Assembly: GCA_937868795.1 (NCBI GenBank)
Contig: CALMNM010000151.1
Location: 1-64,000, forward strand
From: an uncultured Acholeplasma sp.
GTDB lineage: Bacteria; Bacillota_I; Bacilli_A; Acholeplasmatales; Acholeplasmataceae
DNA length: 64,000 nucleotides
Direction of reading: 5' to 3'
Below, in pieces: positions 17,226 to 25,959 of the stretch (position 1 is the first letter of the stretch; every line of letters begins with the position of its first letter). The notes below the pieces were generated by a model, which saw only the letters and a program-made list of their open reading frames with translations, did not search any database and was not told where the DNA came from. The position numbers were made by a program, and so were the translations under genes.

Positions 17226-18153
17226 TCCAAGTAAAATTAAAATCGTCTCTGCAGGGAAATATGTCCCTGAAACGATCATTACCAATGAGGATTTAGAAAA
17301 ACTTGTCGAAACGAACGATGAATGGATTGTCACAAGAACCGGCATTAAAAGACGTCACCGGGCAGTGGATGAACTCACGAGTGACATGGCCACAAAAGCA
17401 GCAAAAAATGCGATCGAACGTGTTAATTATGACGTCAATAAAATCGATTTGATCATTATGGCGACCATCACCGGTGATCAAATGACGCCTTCTACCGCAA
17501 ATTTCATCCAAGCGCAACTAGGGTTAACCCATCATGTGATGAGTTTTGATATCAATGCGGCATGTACAGGCTTTGTTTATGGTCTTGAAGTGGCTGCTTC
17601 ATTACTACAGACAGGCCGTTTTAGAGCTGCTCTTGTGATCGGTGGTGAAATGCTCACTAAAATCGTTGATTATACTGATCGTAATACGTGCGTTCTCTTT
17701 GGAGATGCTGCCGGTGCCATGATTATCGAACCTGCTTATCATGAACACCATAACGCGTATTTCTTTAATGCAGCTCGTGGTGATACAAATAACACACTTA
17801 CCGTGGTCAATAAGATTAAAATGGATGGGAAAAAAGTGTATCAGTTTGCTGTCGATGCCATGGAACAGGCGATCAATAAAGTGCTTGATGATGCAAAACT
17901 TGACATTACAGAGATCGATATGATCATTCCTCACCAAGCCAATGAACGCATTATTCAATCCGTCTCTAAATCAATGGGTATTCCTATGGAAAAATTCATG
18001 CTTAATCTTGCTGAATATGGCAATACCTCTGCAGCAAGTATTCCGCTAACGATTGCTGAATATTTCGATCAAAATGAAATCAAAGGCCAAAAGATTTTAC
18101 TGGTTGGCTTTGGTGGTGGCTTTACATGGGGTAGTGCCATCCTCCAACTATAG
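17215..18153 (+). CDS. fabH: 3-oxoacyl-ACP synthase III
   Basis: About 312 residues. Starts chains by condensing acetyl- or branched-acyl-CoA with malonyl-ACP. The Cys-His-Asn triad is visible in DINAACTGFVYG, IIPHQANERII and EYGNTSAASIP. The start at 17215 has AAGGAG before it; the frame extends artificially to 17152 within accA. Primer preference (straight or branched chain) cannot be read. Confidence 0.96.
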   Translation: MNYNPSKIKIVSAGKYVPETIITNEDLEKLVETNDEWIVTRTGIKRRHRAVDELTSDMATKAAKNAIERVNYDVNKIDLIIMATITGDQMTPSTANFIQAQLGLTHHVMSFDINAACTGFVYGLEVAASLLQTGRFRAALVIGGEMLTKIVDYTDRNTCVLFGDAAGAMIIEPAYHEHHNAYFFNAARGDTNNTLTVVNKIKMDGKKVYQFAVDAMEQAINKVLDDAKLDITEIDMIIPHQANERIIQSVSKSMGIPMEKFMLNLAEYGNTSAASIPLTIAEYFDQNEIKGQKILLVGFGGGFTWGSAILQL

Positions 18154-18165
18154 TAAGGAGAACAT

Positions 18166-19101
18166 ATGGCGAAACTAGCATTGGTTTTTGCAGGTCAAGG
18201 AAGTCAATATTTAGGTATGGGGACGGATTATCTTGAACATTTTTCAGATAAAGAATTAGTCGCTAATCAACAACTTGGTTACAGTGTTCGTGATATTTTA
18301 AATGATCCAGAAGGAAAAATTAATCAAACCGAATACACACAACCTCTTGTTTTTTTATCTTCAGCCTTAGGCTATGAAGCATTTAAGAGTTTAGGTATTA
18401 CCCCAGAAGGTGTCTTAGGGTTTAGTTTAGGTGAGTATACTGCCCTTTATGCCTCAGGTGTCTTTAGTTTTCAAGATGCACTATCACTCATTCAGTTTCG
18501 TGCACAAGCGATGATGCGATGTGCAAGTGAGACTGAAGGAGGCATGGCAGCTATTCTCGGACTCAACCGCAATGATGTAGAGCAAGTTTGTCAAGAAACA
18601 AGTTTGAAAGCACCGGTATGGGCAGTCAATTTCAATTCACCCATACAAACCGTCATCAGTGGTACCAAAGAAGGTATCCAGATCGCTGTTGAATTATGTA
18701 AACAAAAAGGCGCAAAAAGAGCGATTCCTTTACAAGTATCTGGGGCTTTTCATTCACCTCTGATGGCAAAAGCAGGCCAAGAACTGGAAAATCATCTCAA
18801 AAATTATGACTTAAAACCTGCTAAATTACCTATCTACATGAATGTGAATGCACAAACATTGAAGGATAATGAACTCATGGATCTAATGGTGAAGCAAATT
18901 CAATCTCCTGTTGAATTTGAAAATTCCATCCTCAAGATGAAAATAGATGGTTTTACTCACTTTTTAGAAATCGGTCCTGGATCAGTCTTGACAGGACTCA
19001 TCAAAAAAATAGATAATAGTCTCGAAGTCTTTCATTTAGATCGTTTAAATGAACTCGAAGACGTGAAAGGATGGCTAAATACCCATGGATTTAACCAATA
19101 A
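18166..19101 (+). CDS. fabD: Malonyl-CoA:ACP transacylase
   Basis: 311 residues. Loads malonyl groups onto acyl carrier protein. The N-terminal FAGQGSQYLGMG, the nucleophile Ser87 in GFSLGEYTA, and the catalytic-His segment VSGAFHSPLM are all intact. TAAGGAGAA precedes the ATG. The 3' end overlaps fabG by 17 bases. Confidence 0.97.
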   Translation: MAKLALVFAGQGSQYLGMGTDYLEHFSDKELVANQQLGYSVRDILNDPEGKINQTEYTQPLVFLSSALGYEAFKSLGITPEGVLGFSLGEYTALYASGVFSFQDALSLIQFRAQAMMRCASETEGGMAAILGLNRNDVEQVCQETSLKAPVWAVNFNSPIQTVISGTKEGIQIAVELCKQKGAKRAIPLQVSGAFHSPLMAKAGQELENHLKNYDLKPAKLPIYMNVNAQTLKDNELMDLMVKQIQSPVEFENSILKMKIDGFTHFLEIGPGSVLTGLIKKIDNSLEVFHLDRLNELEDVKGWLNTHGFNQ

Positions 19102-19828
19102 AGTGGTGATTGTCACCGGTGGCGCTCAAGGGATAGGAAAGACGATTTCCTTAGTCCTTGCAAAAGCAGGTGCAAAGGTGGTTGTCAATTATAACCGAAG
19201 TGTCGATCAGGCGAAACTTCTCGTTGAAGAGATTGAAGGCTTTGGTGGACAAGCACTCGCTGTCCAAGCAGATATTTCCAAATATCAAGATGCCGAACGC
19301 TTGGTTCAAACCGCGGTTCAAACGTTTGGAACGCTAAATATTTTAGTGAACAATGCGGGAATCACTGATGATGCACTACTCCTTCGTATGACAGAAGAAC
19401 AATTTGATCGTGTGATCAATACCAATTTAAAAGGGGTATGGAACATGACCAAACATGCGGCTAAAGTCTTACTTAAGGCGGGCTATGGACGCATCATCAA
19501 CATTTCATCCATTTCTGGCGTTTTAGGCAATGCAGGTCAGTCCAATTACTCATCTGCAAAAGCAGGAGTGATTGGGATGACAAAAGCTGTCGCACGTGAA
19601 TTTGCGTCTCGTGGCGTCACAGTCAATGCGATCGCACCAGGATTTATCGAAACGGATATGACAAAAAAATTATCTGAAGAACAAGTGACCTTATGGGCAA
19701 ACCAAATTCCTTTAAAGCGTTTTGGTCAACCCAATGATGTCGCACAAGCCGTGCTCTTTTTAGCAAGTGAGCATGCAAGTTATATTACCGGCCACACCCT
19801 CGAGGTAGATGGCGGACTCGTGATGTAG
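19085..19828 (+). CDS. fabG: 3-oxoacyl-ACP reductase
   Basis: 247 residues, short-chain dehydrogenase. NADPH site TGGAQGIGK at residues 11-19, NNAGI in the middle, the catalytic Ser (NISSISG) and YSSAKAG tetrad residues, and the C-terminal GHTLEVDGGLVM. It reduces the keto group in each elongation round. Start chosen within the end of fabD behind GAAAGGATGG. Confidence 0.96.
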   Translation: MDLTNKVVIVTGGAQGIGKTISLVLAKAGAKVVVNYNRSVDQAKLLVEEIEGFGGQALAVQADISKYQDAERLVQTAVQTFGTLNILVNNAGITDDALLLRMTEEQFDRVINTNLKGVWNMTKHAAKVLLKAGYGRIINISSISGVLGNAGQSNYSSAKAGVIGMTKAVAREFASRGVTVNAIAPGFIETDMTKKLSEEQVTLWANQIPLKRFGQPNDVAQAVLFLASEHASYITGHTLEVDGGLVM

Positions 19829-19836
19829 GGGGATCT

Positions 19837-21069
19837 ATGAAAAGACGTGTTGTCGTGACTGGAATGGGACTTGTCAGTCCTGTAGGAAATACCGTAGAAG
19901 AATCATTCAAAAATCTTGTAGCAGGGAAAAATGGGATTGATTTTATCACCCTTTTTGATGCTTCCAATGATAAAGTGAAGATTGCTGGAGAAGTAAAAAA
20001 TATTAATTTCGAAGAATTTATTGATAAGAAAGAAATTAGACGTGCTGATCGCGTCACCAATTTAGCATTAGTCGCTGCACATGAAGCAGTTACCCAGGCT
20101 AACTTTTTAAGTCATAATTATAACCCATTTCGTATTGGAACCTATGTTGGGAGTGGAATTGGTGGACTAACCACCATCTTTGAAGAAACGAAAACCGCTG
20201 TACTACGCGGTCAAGATCGAATTTCTCCCTTCTTTATTCCTAATTCCATCATTAATTTGATTGGTGCGAAGATTGGGATTAAATATCAAGCTAAAGGTCC
20301 TAACCTTCCTCAAGTGACCGCATGCTCTGCAGCAACTAATTCCATTGGTGAAGCCTTTAGAGCGATTCGTGATGGGTATTTAGATGCAGTGATTACAGGT
20401 GGCGCAGAAGCTCCGATCAATGAAATTGGTGTGGGAGGATTTGCAAGTTTACGTGCCTTAAATTTCTCAAACGATCCCAATCAAGCATCCGTTCCTTTTG
20501 ATGCGAGACGTAGTGGCTTTGTGGTTGCTGAAGGCGCAGGAATCCTCATATTAGAAGATTACGATCACGCAGTGAAACGCGGTGCACCGATTCTTTGTGA
20601 AATGGTGGGCTACGGGACAACTGCAGATGCATTCCATATGACTGCACCAGATGATGAAGCAAGTGGGATTACAGAATGTTTGATTCAAGCACTTCAAGAT
20701 GCTAAACTCAATAAAGAAGACATTGATTATATCAACGCCCATGGAACATCAACGATACTTAACGATAAACTGGAAACATTAGGCATCAAAAAAGCGTTTG
20801 GTGACCATGCTTATAAGCTCAACATCAGTTCAACAAAATCGATGACGGGTCATGCTTTAGGCGCTGCAGGAGCCATTGAAACGATCGCTGCCATAAAGGC
20901 TTTGATGACCGGGGATATTCCACCGACCATTCATTTAGAACAACCCGATCCTGAATGCGATCTAAACTATACGCCTAATCATAGCGTCCATCGCGATCTA
21001 AATTATGTCATTAATATCAATATTGGTTTTGGTGGACAGAATGCTGCCATCATCTTTAAGAAGGTATAA
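19837..21069 (+). CDS. fabF: 3-oxoacyl-ACP synthase II
   Basis: 410 residues, the chain-elongating condensing enzyme. Nucleophile Cys163 in TACSAATNSIG, the two His residues in NAHGTSTILND and STKSMTGHALGAAG, and the FGFGG-like end (INIGFGGQNAA) are present. It is followed by fabZ after three bases. It is the only FabB/F-type gene in the operon. Confidence 0.97.
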   Translation: MKRRVVVTGMGLVSPVGNTVEESFKNLVAGKNGIDFITLFDASNDKVKIAGEVKNINFEEFIDKKEIRRADRVTNLALVAAHEAVTQANFLSHNYNPFRIGTYVGSGIGGLTTIFEETKTAVLRGQDRISPFFIPNSIINLIGAKIGIKYQAKGPNLPQVTACSAATNSIGEAFRAIRDGYLDAVITGGAEAPINEIGVGGFASLRALNFSNDPNQASVPFDARRSGFVVAEGAGILILEDYDHAVKRGAPILCEMVGYGTTADAFHMTAPDDEASGITECLIQALQDAKLNKEDIDYINAHGTSTILNDKLETLGIKKAFGDHAYKLNISSTKSMTGHALGAAGAIETIAAIKALMTGDIPPTIHLEQPDPECDLNYTPNHSVHRDLNYVININIGFGGQNAAIIFKKV

Positions 21070-21072
21070 TCT

Positions 21073-21501
21073 ATGAAATTATCAAAAGACGAGATAAAAA
21101 ATATTATCCCCCATCGTGATCCTTTTCTCTTTCTAGACGAGATCGTAGAATTAGAAAGTCTCAAATATGGGGTTGGTATTAAGCATGTAAAGGAAGAAGA
21201 CTTCTTTTTCGAAGGACATTTTCCGGGTAAACCTGTGATGCCAGGGGTATTGATCATTGAATCATTAGCTCAAGTCGGTGCCGTCATTTTATTGTCATCA
21301 CCCGAATACCAAGGTAAAATTGCTTATTTCACAGGAATTTCAAATGCTAAATTCCGTAAGAGTGTCCTTCCAGGCGATACCTTAGAACTCCGCTGTGAAT
21401 TGCATAAGATTCGCCGTGGTTTTGGTTTTGGACATGCCGAAGCTTACATTAAAGGTGAACTTGCTTGTGAAGCGGATATTTCTTTTGCAGTAGGTCAATA
21501 A
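21073..21501 (+). CDS. fabZ: 3-hydroxyacyl-ACP dehydratase
   Basis: 142 residues of hot-dog fold. The signature GHFPGKPVMPGVLIIE with catalytic His is visible near residues 52-67; IIPHRDPFLFLDEI at the start is typical of FabZ. AGAAGG at the end of fabF acts as ribosome site. It dehydrates 3-hydroxyacyl-ACP. The next enzyme of the cycle, enoyl-ACP reductase, is not encoded nearby. Confidence 0.96.
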   Translation: MKLSKDEIKNIIPHRDPFLFLDEIVELESLKYGVGIKHVKEEDFFFEGHFPGKPVMPGVLIIESLAQVGAVILLSSPEYQGKIAYFTGISNAKFRKSVLPGDTLELRCELHKIRRGFGFGHAEAYIKGELACEADISFAVGQ

Positions 21502-22026
21502 ATGGTTGCCTATACGTTACTTGAATTTGAAGAGTTGACATCTACCAACGATTTTCTCAAAGAAAATCATACCTATTTTCCAAATTTCACATTTATCAGG
21601 GCAGATGTTCAAACCCAAGGACGTGGTCAATACGATCGGACTTGGCAGTCGAATAAAGGAGAAAATCTCCTTTTTTCAGTCTTATTAAAACAAGTAAATG
21701 CAAGTCACTCTGATGCCTTAAAGCGTTGGATTATGGATACAATGATTGATGTACTTCAGTCAATTGGGATCTCTCCTCATTTTAAAGAGCCCAATGACTT
21801 ATATGTGGATGACAAAAAGATTTGCGGGATATTGATTGAATCGATGTCGATGGAACACATGTTTGATGTGGTCATTATTGGCGTAGGTCTTAATGTCAAT
21901 CAACTCGACTTTCATGGCATGAATGCGACATCTATTCAAAACCAACTAGGCAAATCGATGGAATTACATGATCTATTTAAGCATGTTGTTGAAGCTATGA
22001 CCAACGCTTATCCTAGATACCTATGA
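21502..22026 (+). CDS. birA: Biotin--protein ligase, short form
   Basis: 174 residues, catalytic domain only, without the DNA-binding domain or most of the C-terminal domain of BirA. Recognisable: LTSTNDFLKE, QGRGQYDRTW (biotinyl-AMP loop) and DKKICGILIE with the active-site Lys. The usual KWPND is KEPND here. It would attach biotin to Lys110 of AccB, encoded in the same operon. Its start abuts the fabZ stop and its end overlaps bioY by four bases. Confidence 0.85.
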   Translation: MVAYTLLEFEELTSTNDFLKENHTYFPNFTFIRADVQTQGRGQYDRTWQSNKGENLLFSVLLKQVNASHSDALKRWIMDTMIDVLQSIGISPHFKEPNDLYVDDKKICGILIESMSMEHMFDVVIIGVGLNVNQLDFHGMNATSIQNQLGKSMELHDLFKHVVEAMTNAYPRYL

Positions 22027-22544
22027 AATCAATGATAAGAATAGGGATGTTTGCAGCCATCCTATCAGTATCTGTCTTTCTCATTCCACCTGTATTTGTC
22101 CCTGTCGTCCAAGTGAGTGTGACCATTCAAACCTTGTTCATTTTTCTTATTGGATACATCCTTAAACCGAAAGAAGCCTTTCTATCGGTTTTTATCTATA
22201 TCTTAATTGGTGCGATTGGATTGCCTGTCTTTAGTGGTGCTCAAGGAGGCATTACCCATTTGATTGGTCCCACCGGAGGCTTTATTCTCTATTTTCCATT
22301 TATGGCAATGCTAATTTCAGTAACCAAAAAATCGAATCAAGGATGGTTATATCATTTTTTATATGGCTTTGTTTTTGGAATTCTAATGTTGTATGTCATT
22401 GCCAACACATGGCTCTCCTACAGTCTTGGCATATCGTATGTTCAAGGCCTCATGGGGTTGCTGATTTTTATTCCCTTTGATATACTGAAATGGGCAATAG
22501 CCTACATGATTTATCATCGTTTTCCAAAAGATATCTTAGTATAA
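22023..22544 (+). CDS. bioY: Biotin transporter BioY (ECF S component)
   Basis: 173 residues with six hydrophobic segments. Family signatures seen are IGAIGLPVFSGAQGG and LIGPTGGFILYFPF. It binds biotin and works with a shared energy-coupling module encoded elsewhere. Together with the ligase and accB it indicates that the cell imports biotin for acetyl-CoA carboxylase. Confidence 0.94.
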   Translation: MKSMIRIGMFAAILSVSVFLIPPVFVPVVQVSVTIQTLFIFLIGYILKPKEAFLSVFIYILIGAIGLPVFSGAQGGITHLIGPTGGFILYFPFMAMLISVTKKSNQGWLYHFLYGFVFGILMLYVIANTWLSYSLGISYVQGLMGLLIFIPFDILKWAIAYMIYHRFPKDILV

Positions 22545-22562
22545 GCAAAAAGGAAGAGGACT

Positions 22563-23453
22563 ATGCATTCACGGAAATCAAGTTTCTATCTCATTGGATT
22601 AGTTTACTTTATCGCGATTATCTTAGGTGTTTATGTATTCACATGGATGCCTCATTTCATGTTTATTTATCGGTTTTTAATCGCAGATTTAGCTGCTACG
22701 CTTACCATTTATGTCTGTTCACTACTTTTGAAAAATGCGTCATTGTATGATCCCTATTGGAGTGTTATTCCACCAGTGCTATTAGGACTTGCAGCTTGGT
22801 ACTATCAAGCCTGGTCTATCCACGTGATTTTAATACTCTTCGCAATCTCTATCTGGGGGATTCGATTGACCTACAATTGGGCAAGCTTATGGACAGGATT
22901 TGATGAGATCGATTGGCGATACCAAGCCATGAAAGAAAAAGCACCTCATCTCTATCCATTGACCAATTTACTTGGAATCCAGCTCTTTCCAACACTCATA
23001 GTCTTTGTTCAACTCAGTCATGCACTTATTGTTATCAACCATAATCAAGGGACATTTCTCTTAAGTTTGCTTGGTGCATTGATCATGATTGCTTCAGCAA
23101 TGATACAATACATCGCAGATCAACAAATGAAACGATTTAAGAAAAATCATCACGGCGAAAAAGTCTGCATTGATGAAGGTTTATGGCGTTACTCAAGACA
23201 TCCTAATTACTTTGGTGAAGTGATGGTCTGGTGGGGATTATATCTTTTTTACCTAGGGTATGCCAAATCTCTAGATGTCATGATTATCGCCCCTTTGATG
23301 ATGACTGCTCTATTCGTCTTTATCAGTATTCCTTGGATGGAAAAGAAGATCTTAAAGACACGTCCTGAATATAAGGATTATCAGGCTAAAGTTTCCATGC
23401 TGATTCCATTCTTTCGCAAAGAAAAAGATGAGTCATCGACCGAACTTGCTTGA
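22563..23453 (+). CDS. DUF1295 / steroid 5-alpha-reductase-like membrane protein
   Basis: 296 residues with about seven membrane segments. The C-terminal motif WRYSRHPNYFGEVMVWWGLYLF is the hallmark of the DUF1295 and isoprenylcysteine methyltransferase-like clan, where it binds a nucleotide or SAM cofactor. Members act on lipid-like substrates, which fits the position 18 bases after bioY at the end of the lipid operon, but the reaction here is unknown. Strong ribosome site AAGGAAGAGG. Its stop codon overlaps the next promoter. Confidence 0.8.
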   Translation: MHSRKSSFYLIGLVYFIAIILGVYVFTWMPHFMFIYRFLIADLAATLTIYVCSLLLKNASLYDPYWSVIPPVLLGLAAWYYQAWSIHVILILFAISIWGIRLTYNWASLWTGFDEIDWRYQAMKEKAPHLYPLTNLLGIQLFPTLIVFVQLSHALIVINHNQGTFLLSLLGALIMIASAMIQYIADQQMKRFKKNHHGEKVCIDEGLWRYSRHPNYFGEVMVWWGLYLFYLGYAKSLDVMIIAPLMMTALFVFISIPWMEKKILKTRPEYKDYQAKVSMLIPFFRKEKDESSTELA

Positions 23454-23477
23454 CAAATGATGATTATTTGATATCAT
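23450..23477 (+). promoter_or_regulatory. Promoter of the fluoride-switch transcript
   Basis: TTGACA (23450-23455), 16 bases, TATCAT (23472-23477). The -35 shares bases with the stop codon of the preceding gene. The transcript would begin just at the aptamer. Confidence 0.75.
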
Positions 23478-23482
23478 ACATG

Positions 23483-23568
23483 TAGGGAATGAATGTCTCC
23501 CATCGTCTCTTGACGTAAACCGCACACGCTGATGACTTCTACAACACCTGTTGTGGAGTCTTTTTTTT
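23483..23568 (+). promoter_or_regulatory. Fluoride riboswitch (crcB motif) with terminator
   Basis: The aptamer (23483-23542) has the class layout: a GGGA/TCCC stem enclosing an ATGA-containing loop, a small extra hairpin (CGTC-TCTT-GACG), the conserved AAACCGC, then GCTGATGACTTCTAC. The loop (GAA-T-GTC) can pair with GACTTC to form the pseudoknot, with one bulge. The 3' end of the aptamer is reused in a terminator, GACTTCTACAACA / TGTTGTGGAGTC plus eight T (23534-23568). Fluoride binding should therefore prevent termination and switch the downstream antiporter gene on. Confidence 0.87.
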
Positions 23569-23579
23569 AGGAGAAAATC

Positions 23580-24761
23580 ATGTTATTGTCCATTGCATTA
23601 ATCATTTTAATCGCACTTGCCATGGGTAAATTACTCAAGATGGTTCGAATTCCACCCATTTTAGGCATGTTACTGACAGGCATTCTTTTAGGACCTTTCG
23701 TTTTTGATCTTATCGATGATCGCATTTTAACGCTTTCTGCGGAATTACGACAAATCGCGCTCATTGTCATCCTGTTAAGAGCAGGTCTTTCTTTAAAACT
23801 CGAACATTTAAAAAAGATTGGTCGACCTGCACTTTTGATGAGTTTTATTCCTGCGACGTTTGAATTATTGGCGGTCCTTATTTTAGGTCCAATCCTTTTA
23901 GACCTATCGTTTCTAGAAGCCGCGATCTTAGGAAGCATTTTAGCCGCAGTATCACCAGCCGTTGTCGTTCCCAAAATGCTTCACTTAATGGAAAGTGGTT
24001 ATGGAAAGAAGAAGCACATTCCAGAGCTTATCTTATCCGGGGCATCGTTAGATGACATCTACGTCATCATTTTGTTTACAAGTTTCTTACAAGCCTACAT
24101 GACAGGTAACCCTTCTTTCCATCTTTTTTATCAGCTGCCATTATCCATCATCCTAGGCATTGGTCTAGGACTTTTCCTAGGGTATATGTCTGTACAGTTT
24201 TTTAAACGATTTCACATACGCGACACCATCAAAGTTCTAATTCTCTTTGCATTAAGCTTTTTATTGATCACACTCGAATTAACACTAAAGCCATGGGTAT
24301 CCATCAGTGGTTTATTAGCTGTGATGGTCCTTGGTGGGATGATCCATCACGAGTATCCTATACTAGCGAAAAGACTCGTGGGTAAGTTTGAAAAAATCTG
24401 GGTGATTGCAGAAATTATGCTCTTTGTTCTTGTAGGTGCTGCTGTTGATATCTCTTTGGTTTCTGATCTTGGTTTTCAAGCGATTCTCCTTATTCTTGGT
24501 GCACTCATGTTTCGTTCATTAGGGGTCTATTTGGCATTAATTAAGACTAATCTGATCTTTAAAGAACGTTTATTTGTAATGATCGCTTATTTACCCAAGG
24601 CCACAGTTCAAGCTGCGATAGGGACTATCCCTCTGGCATCAGGTATACCTTCAGGGCATCTCATGTTATCCATGGCTGTTTTGGCCATTCTTATCACAGC
24701 ACCTTTAGGTGCTATAGGCATGGATTTTACGTACCAATCCCTTCTAGCCAAGGAAAATTGA
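23580..24761 (+). CDS. Cation:proton antiporter (CPA family) under fluoride control
   Basis: 393 residues with about 12 membrane segments of the Na+/H+ antiporter fold. PPILGMLLTGILLGP near residue 22 is typical of CPA transporters, and GASLDDIYVIILF carries the paired acidic residues expected in the ion site. Antiporters are a known, less common gene class behind fluoride riboswitches, next to crcB and CLC-F. Which ion it moves cannot be said; removing Na+ or H+ during fluoride stress is one idea. AGGAG follows the riboswitch terminator immediately. Confidence 0.88.
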   Translation: MLLSIALIILIALAMGKLLKMVRIPPILGMLLTGILLGPFVFDLIDDRILTLSAELRQIALIVILLRAGLSLKLEHLKKIGRPALLMSFIPATFELLAVLILGPILLDLSFLEAAILGSILAAVSPAVVVPKMLHLMESGYGKKKHIPELILSGASLDDIYVIILFTSFLQAYMTGNPSFHLFYQLPLSIILGIGLGLFLGYMSVQFFKRFHIRDTIKVLILFALSFLLITLELTLKPWVSISGLLAVMVLGGMIHHEYPILAKRLVGKFEKIWVIAEIMLFVLVGAAVDISLVSDLGFQAILLILGALMFRSLGVYLALIKTNLIFKERLFVMIAYLPKATVQAAIGTIPLASGIPSGHLMLSMAVLAILITAPLGAIGMDFTYQSLLAKEN

Positions 24762-24877
24762 ACGCATTTTGGTTAAAAAAGGGTACAATATAAAGAGAGT
24801 ATCATTTTTCTCTACCGATTTATAGGTTTTAGTGATAAAATATTAAGGGTTTAGCAAGAAATAAAGGAGATCAAACT

Positions 24878-25294
24878 ATGAAGCGAAACAAATTCATCGT
24901 CATTGGTTGTGGCAGACTAGGGGCAAATATCGCGACTAAAATGTCAGAATTAGGCGAAGATGTCATCATCATTGATTCGACAGAAGATTCCTTTAGAAAA
25001 CTCCAGGATTCATTCACCGGATATGAAATCGTCGGTGATGCGACTGATCTAGCTGTTCTAGAAAATGCCTATATCAAGTATGCAAAGACGGTTGTTTTAA
25101 CGACAGATAGTGATAATACTAACATTTATTTAGCACATATTTGTTATTATGTCTATAATGTTCCGAAGATCTTTGTTCGTTTGTCGGACACCGATAAAGG
25201 TCGTCTTCTCGAAGGGACTTATATCAAAGCCATTTATCCATTTAAACTTTCCTTAGGTGAGTTTATGGATCAGTATGAGGAGGGGGATGTCTGA
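24878..25294 (+). CDS. trkA: TrkA-type potassium uptake regulator, RCK-N only
   Basis: 138 residues containing just one RCK N-terminal Rossmann domain: VIGCGRLGANIATKMSELG has the GxGxxG nucleotide motif and an acidic residue (IIDS) follows. It would bind NAD(H) or ATP/ADP and sit on the cytosolic side of the channel. It lacks the RCK-C domain found in its neighbour. AAAGGAG precedes the ATG and its stop overlaps the next start by one base. Confidence 0.88.
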   Translation: MKRNKFIVIGCGRLGANIATKMSELGEDVIIIDSTEDSFRKLQDSFTGYEIVGDATDLAVLENAYIKYAKTVVLTTDSDNTNIYLAHICYYVYNVPKIFVRLSDTDKGRLLEGTYIKAIYPFKLSLGEFMDQYEEGDV

Positions 25295-25956
25295 TGAAAG
25301 TGATCATTACCGGTGGTAAGCACGAAGCCGATTACATCGTCCAACGTTTGAAAGAAGAACATCATCAATTGATCGTCATCAATAATGATCGTCAATTTGC
25401 AGAATACATCAGCACCAATAACGACATTCAAGTATTTCCAGGCGATCCGACCAAATCTTATACACTCTCGGATGCTGAATGCGAATATGCTGATGTCCTT
25501 TTAGCGCTATCAGATAGTGATACTGATAACTACATCACATGCGTAACAGCAAAAAAACTATTTAATATAAGAAAGACAGTCGCTAAAGTAAGAAACCCAA
25601 AAAACGTCGATCTCTTTAAAAAACTAGGGGTTGATTCCGTGATTTCGTCCACATATCTTATGGCACAAAGCATTCTCAATGAATCTTCTGTCGAGAATAT
25701 TATTAAGACATTATCGATTGAAGATGAAAAAATCGTCATGATTGAATTAGGCGTCGAAGATGATTATGCCATTGAAAATCAGCGCATTATGGATGTTTCT
25801 TTCCCAAGAAACATTAATATCAGCTGTATATTTAGAGATCCTCATGTCATCATTCCTAAAGGGGATACCCGAATTAAAGCTAATGATAAACTGATTATTA
25901 TTACCACACCTTCTGAAAAAGAAGAAATTATTGACTTCATTCAAAAGAAACGATAA
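25294..25956 (+). CDS. trkA: Second TrkA-type regulator (RCK-N plus RCK-C)
   Basis: 220 residues: an RCK-N domain (1 to about 125) and an RCK-C/TrkA-C domain (about 140-218). The Rossmann loop is degenerate, GGKHEADYIVQRL, so nucleotide binding may be lost here while the partner protein keeps it. The C-domain could bind c-di-AMP as in other KtrA/TrkA proteins, an inference from family knowledge. Start behind GAGGAGGGG; the trkH gene begins three bases after the stop. Confidence 0.88.
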   Translation: MKVIITGGKHEADYIVQRLKEEHHQLIVINNDRQFAEYISTNNDIQVFPGDPTKSYTLSDAECEYADVLLALSDSDTDNYITCVTAKKLFNIRKTVAKVRNPKNVDLFKKLGVDSVISSTYLMAQSILNESSVENIIKTLSIEDEKIVMIELGVEDDYAIENQRIMDVSFPRNINISCIFRDPHVIIPKGDTRIKANDKLIIITTPSEKEEIIDFIQKKR

Positions 25957-25959
25957 ATT

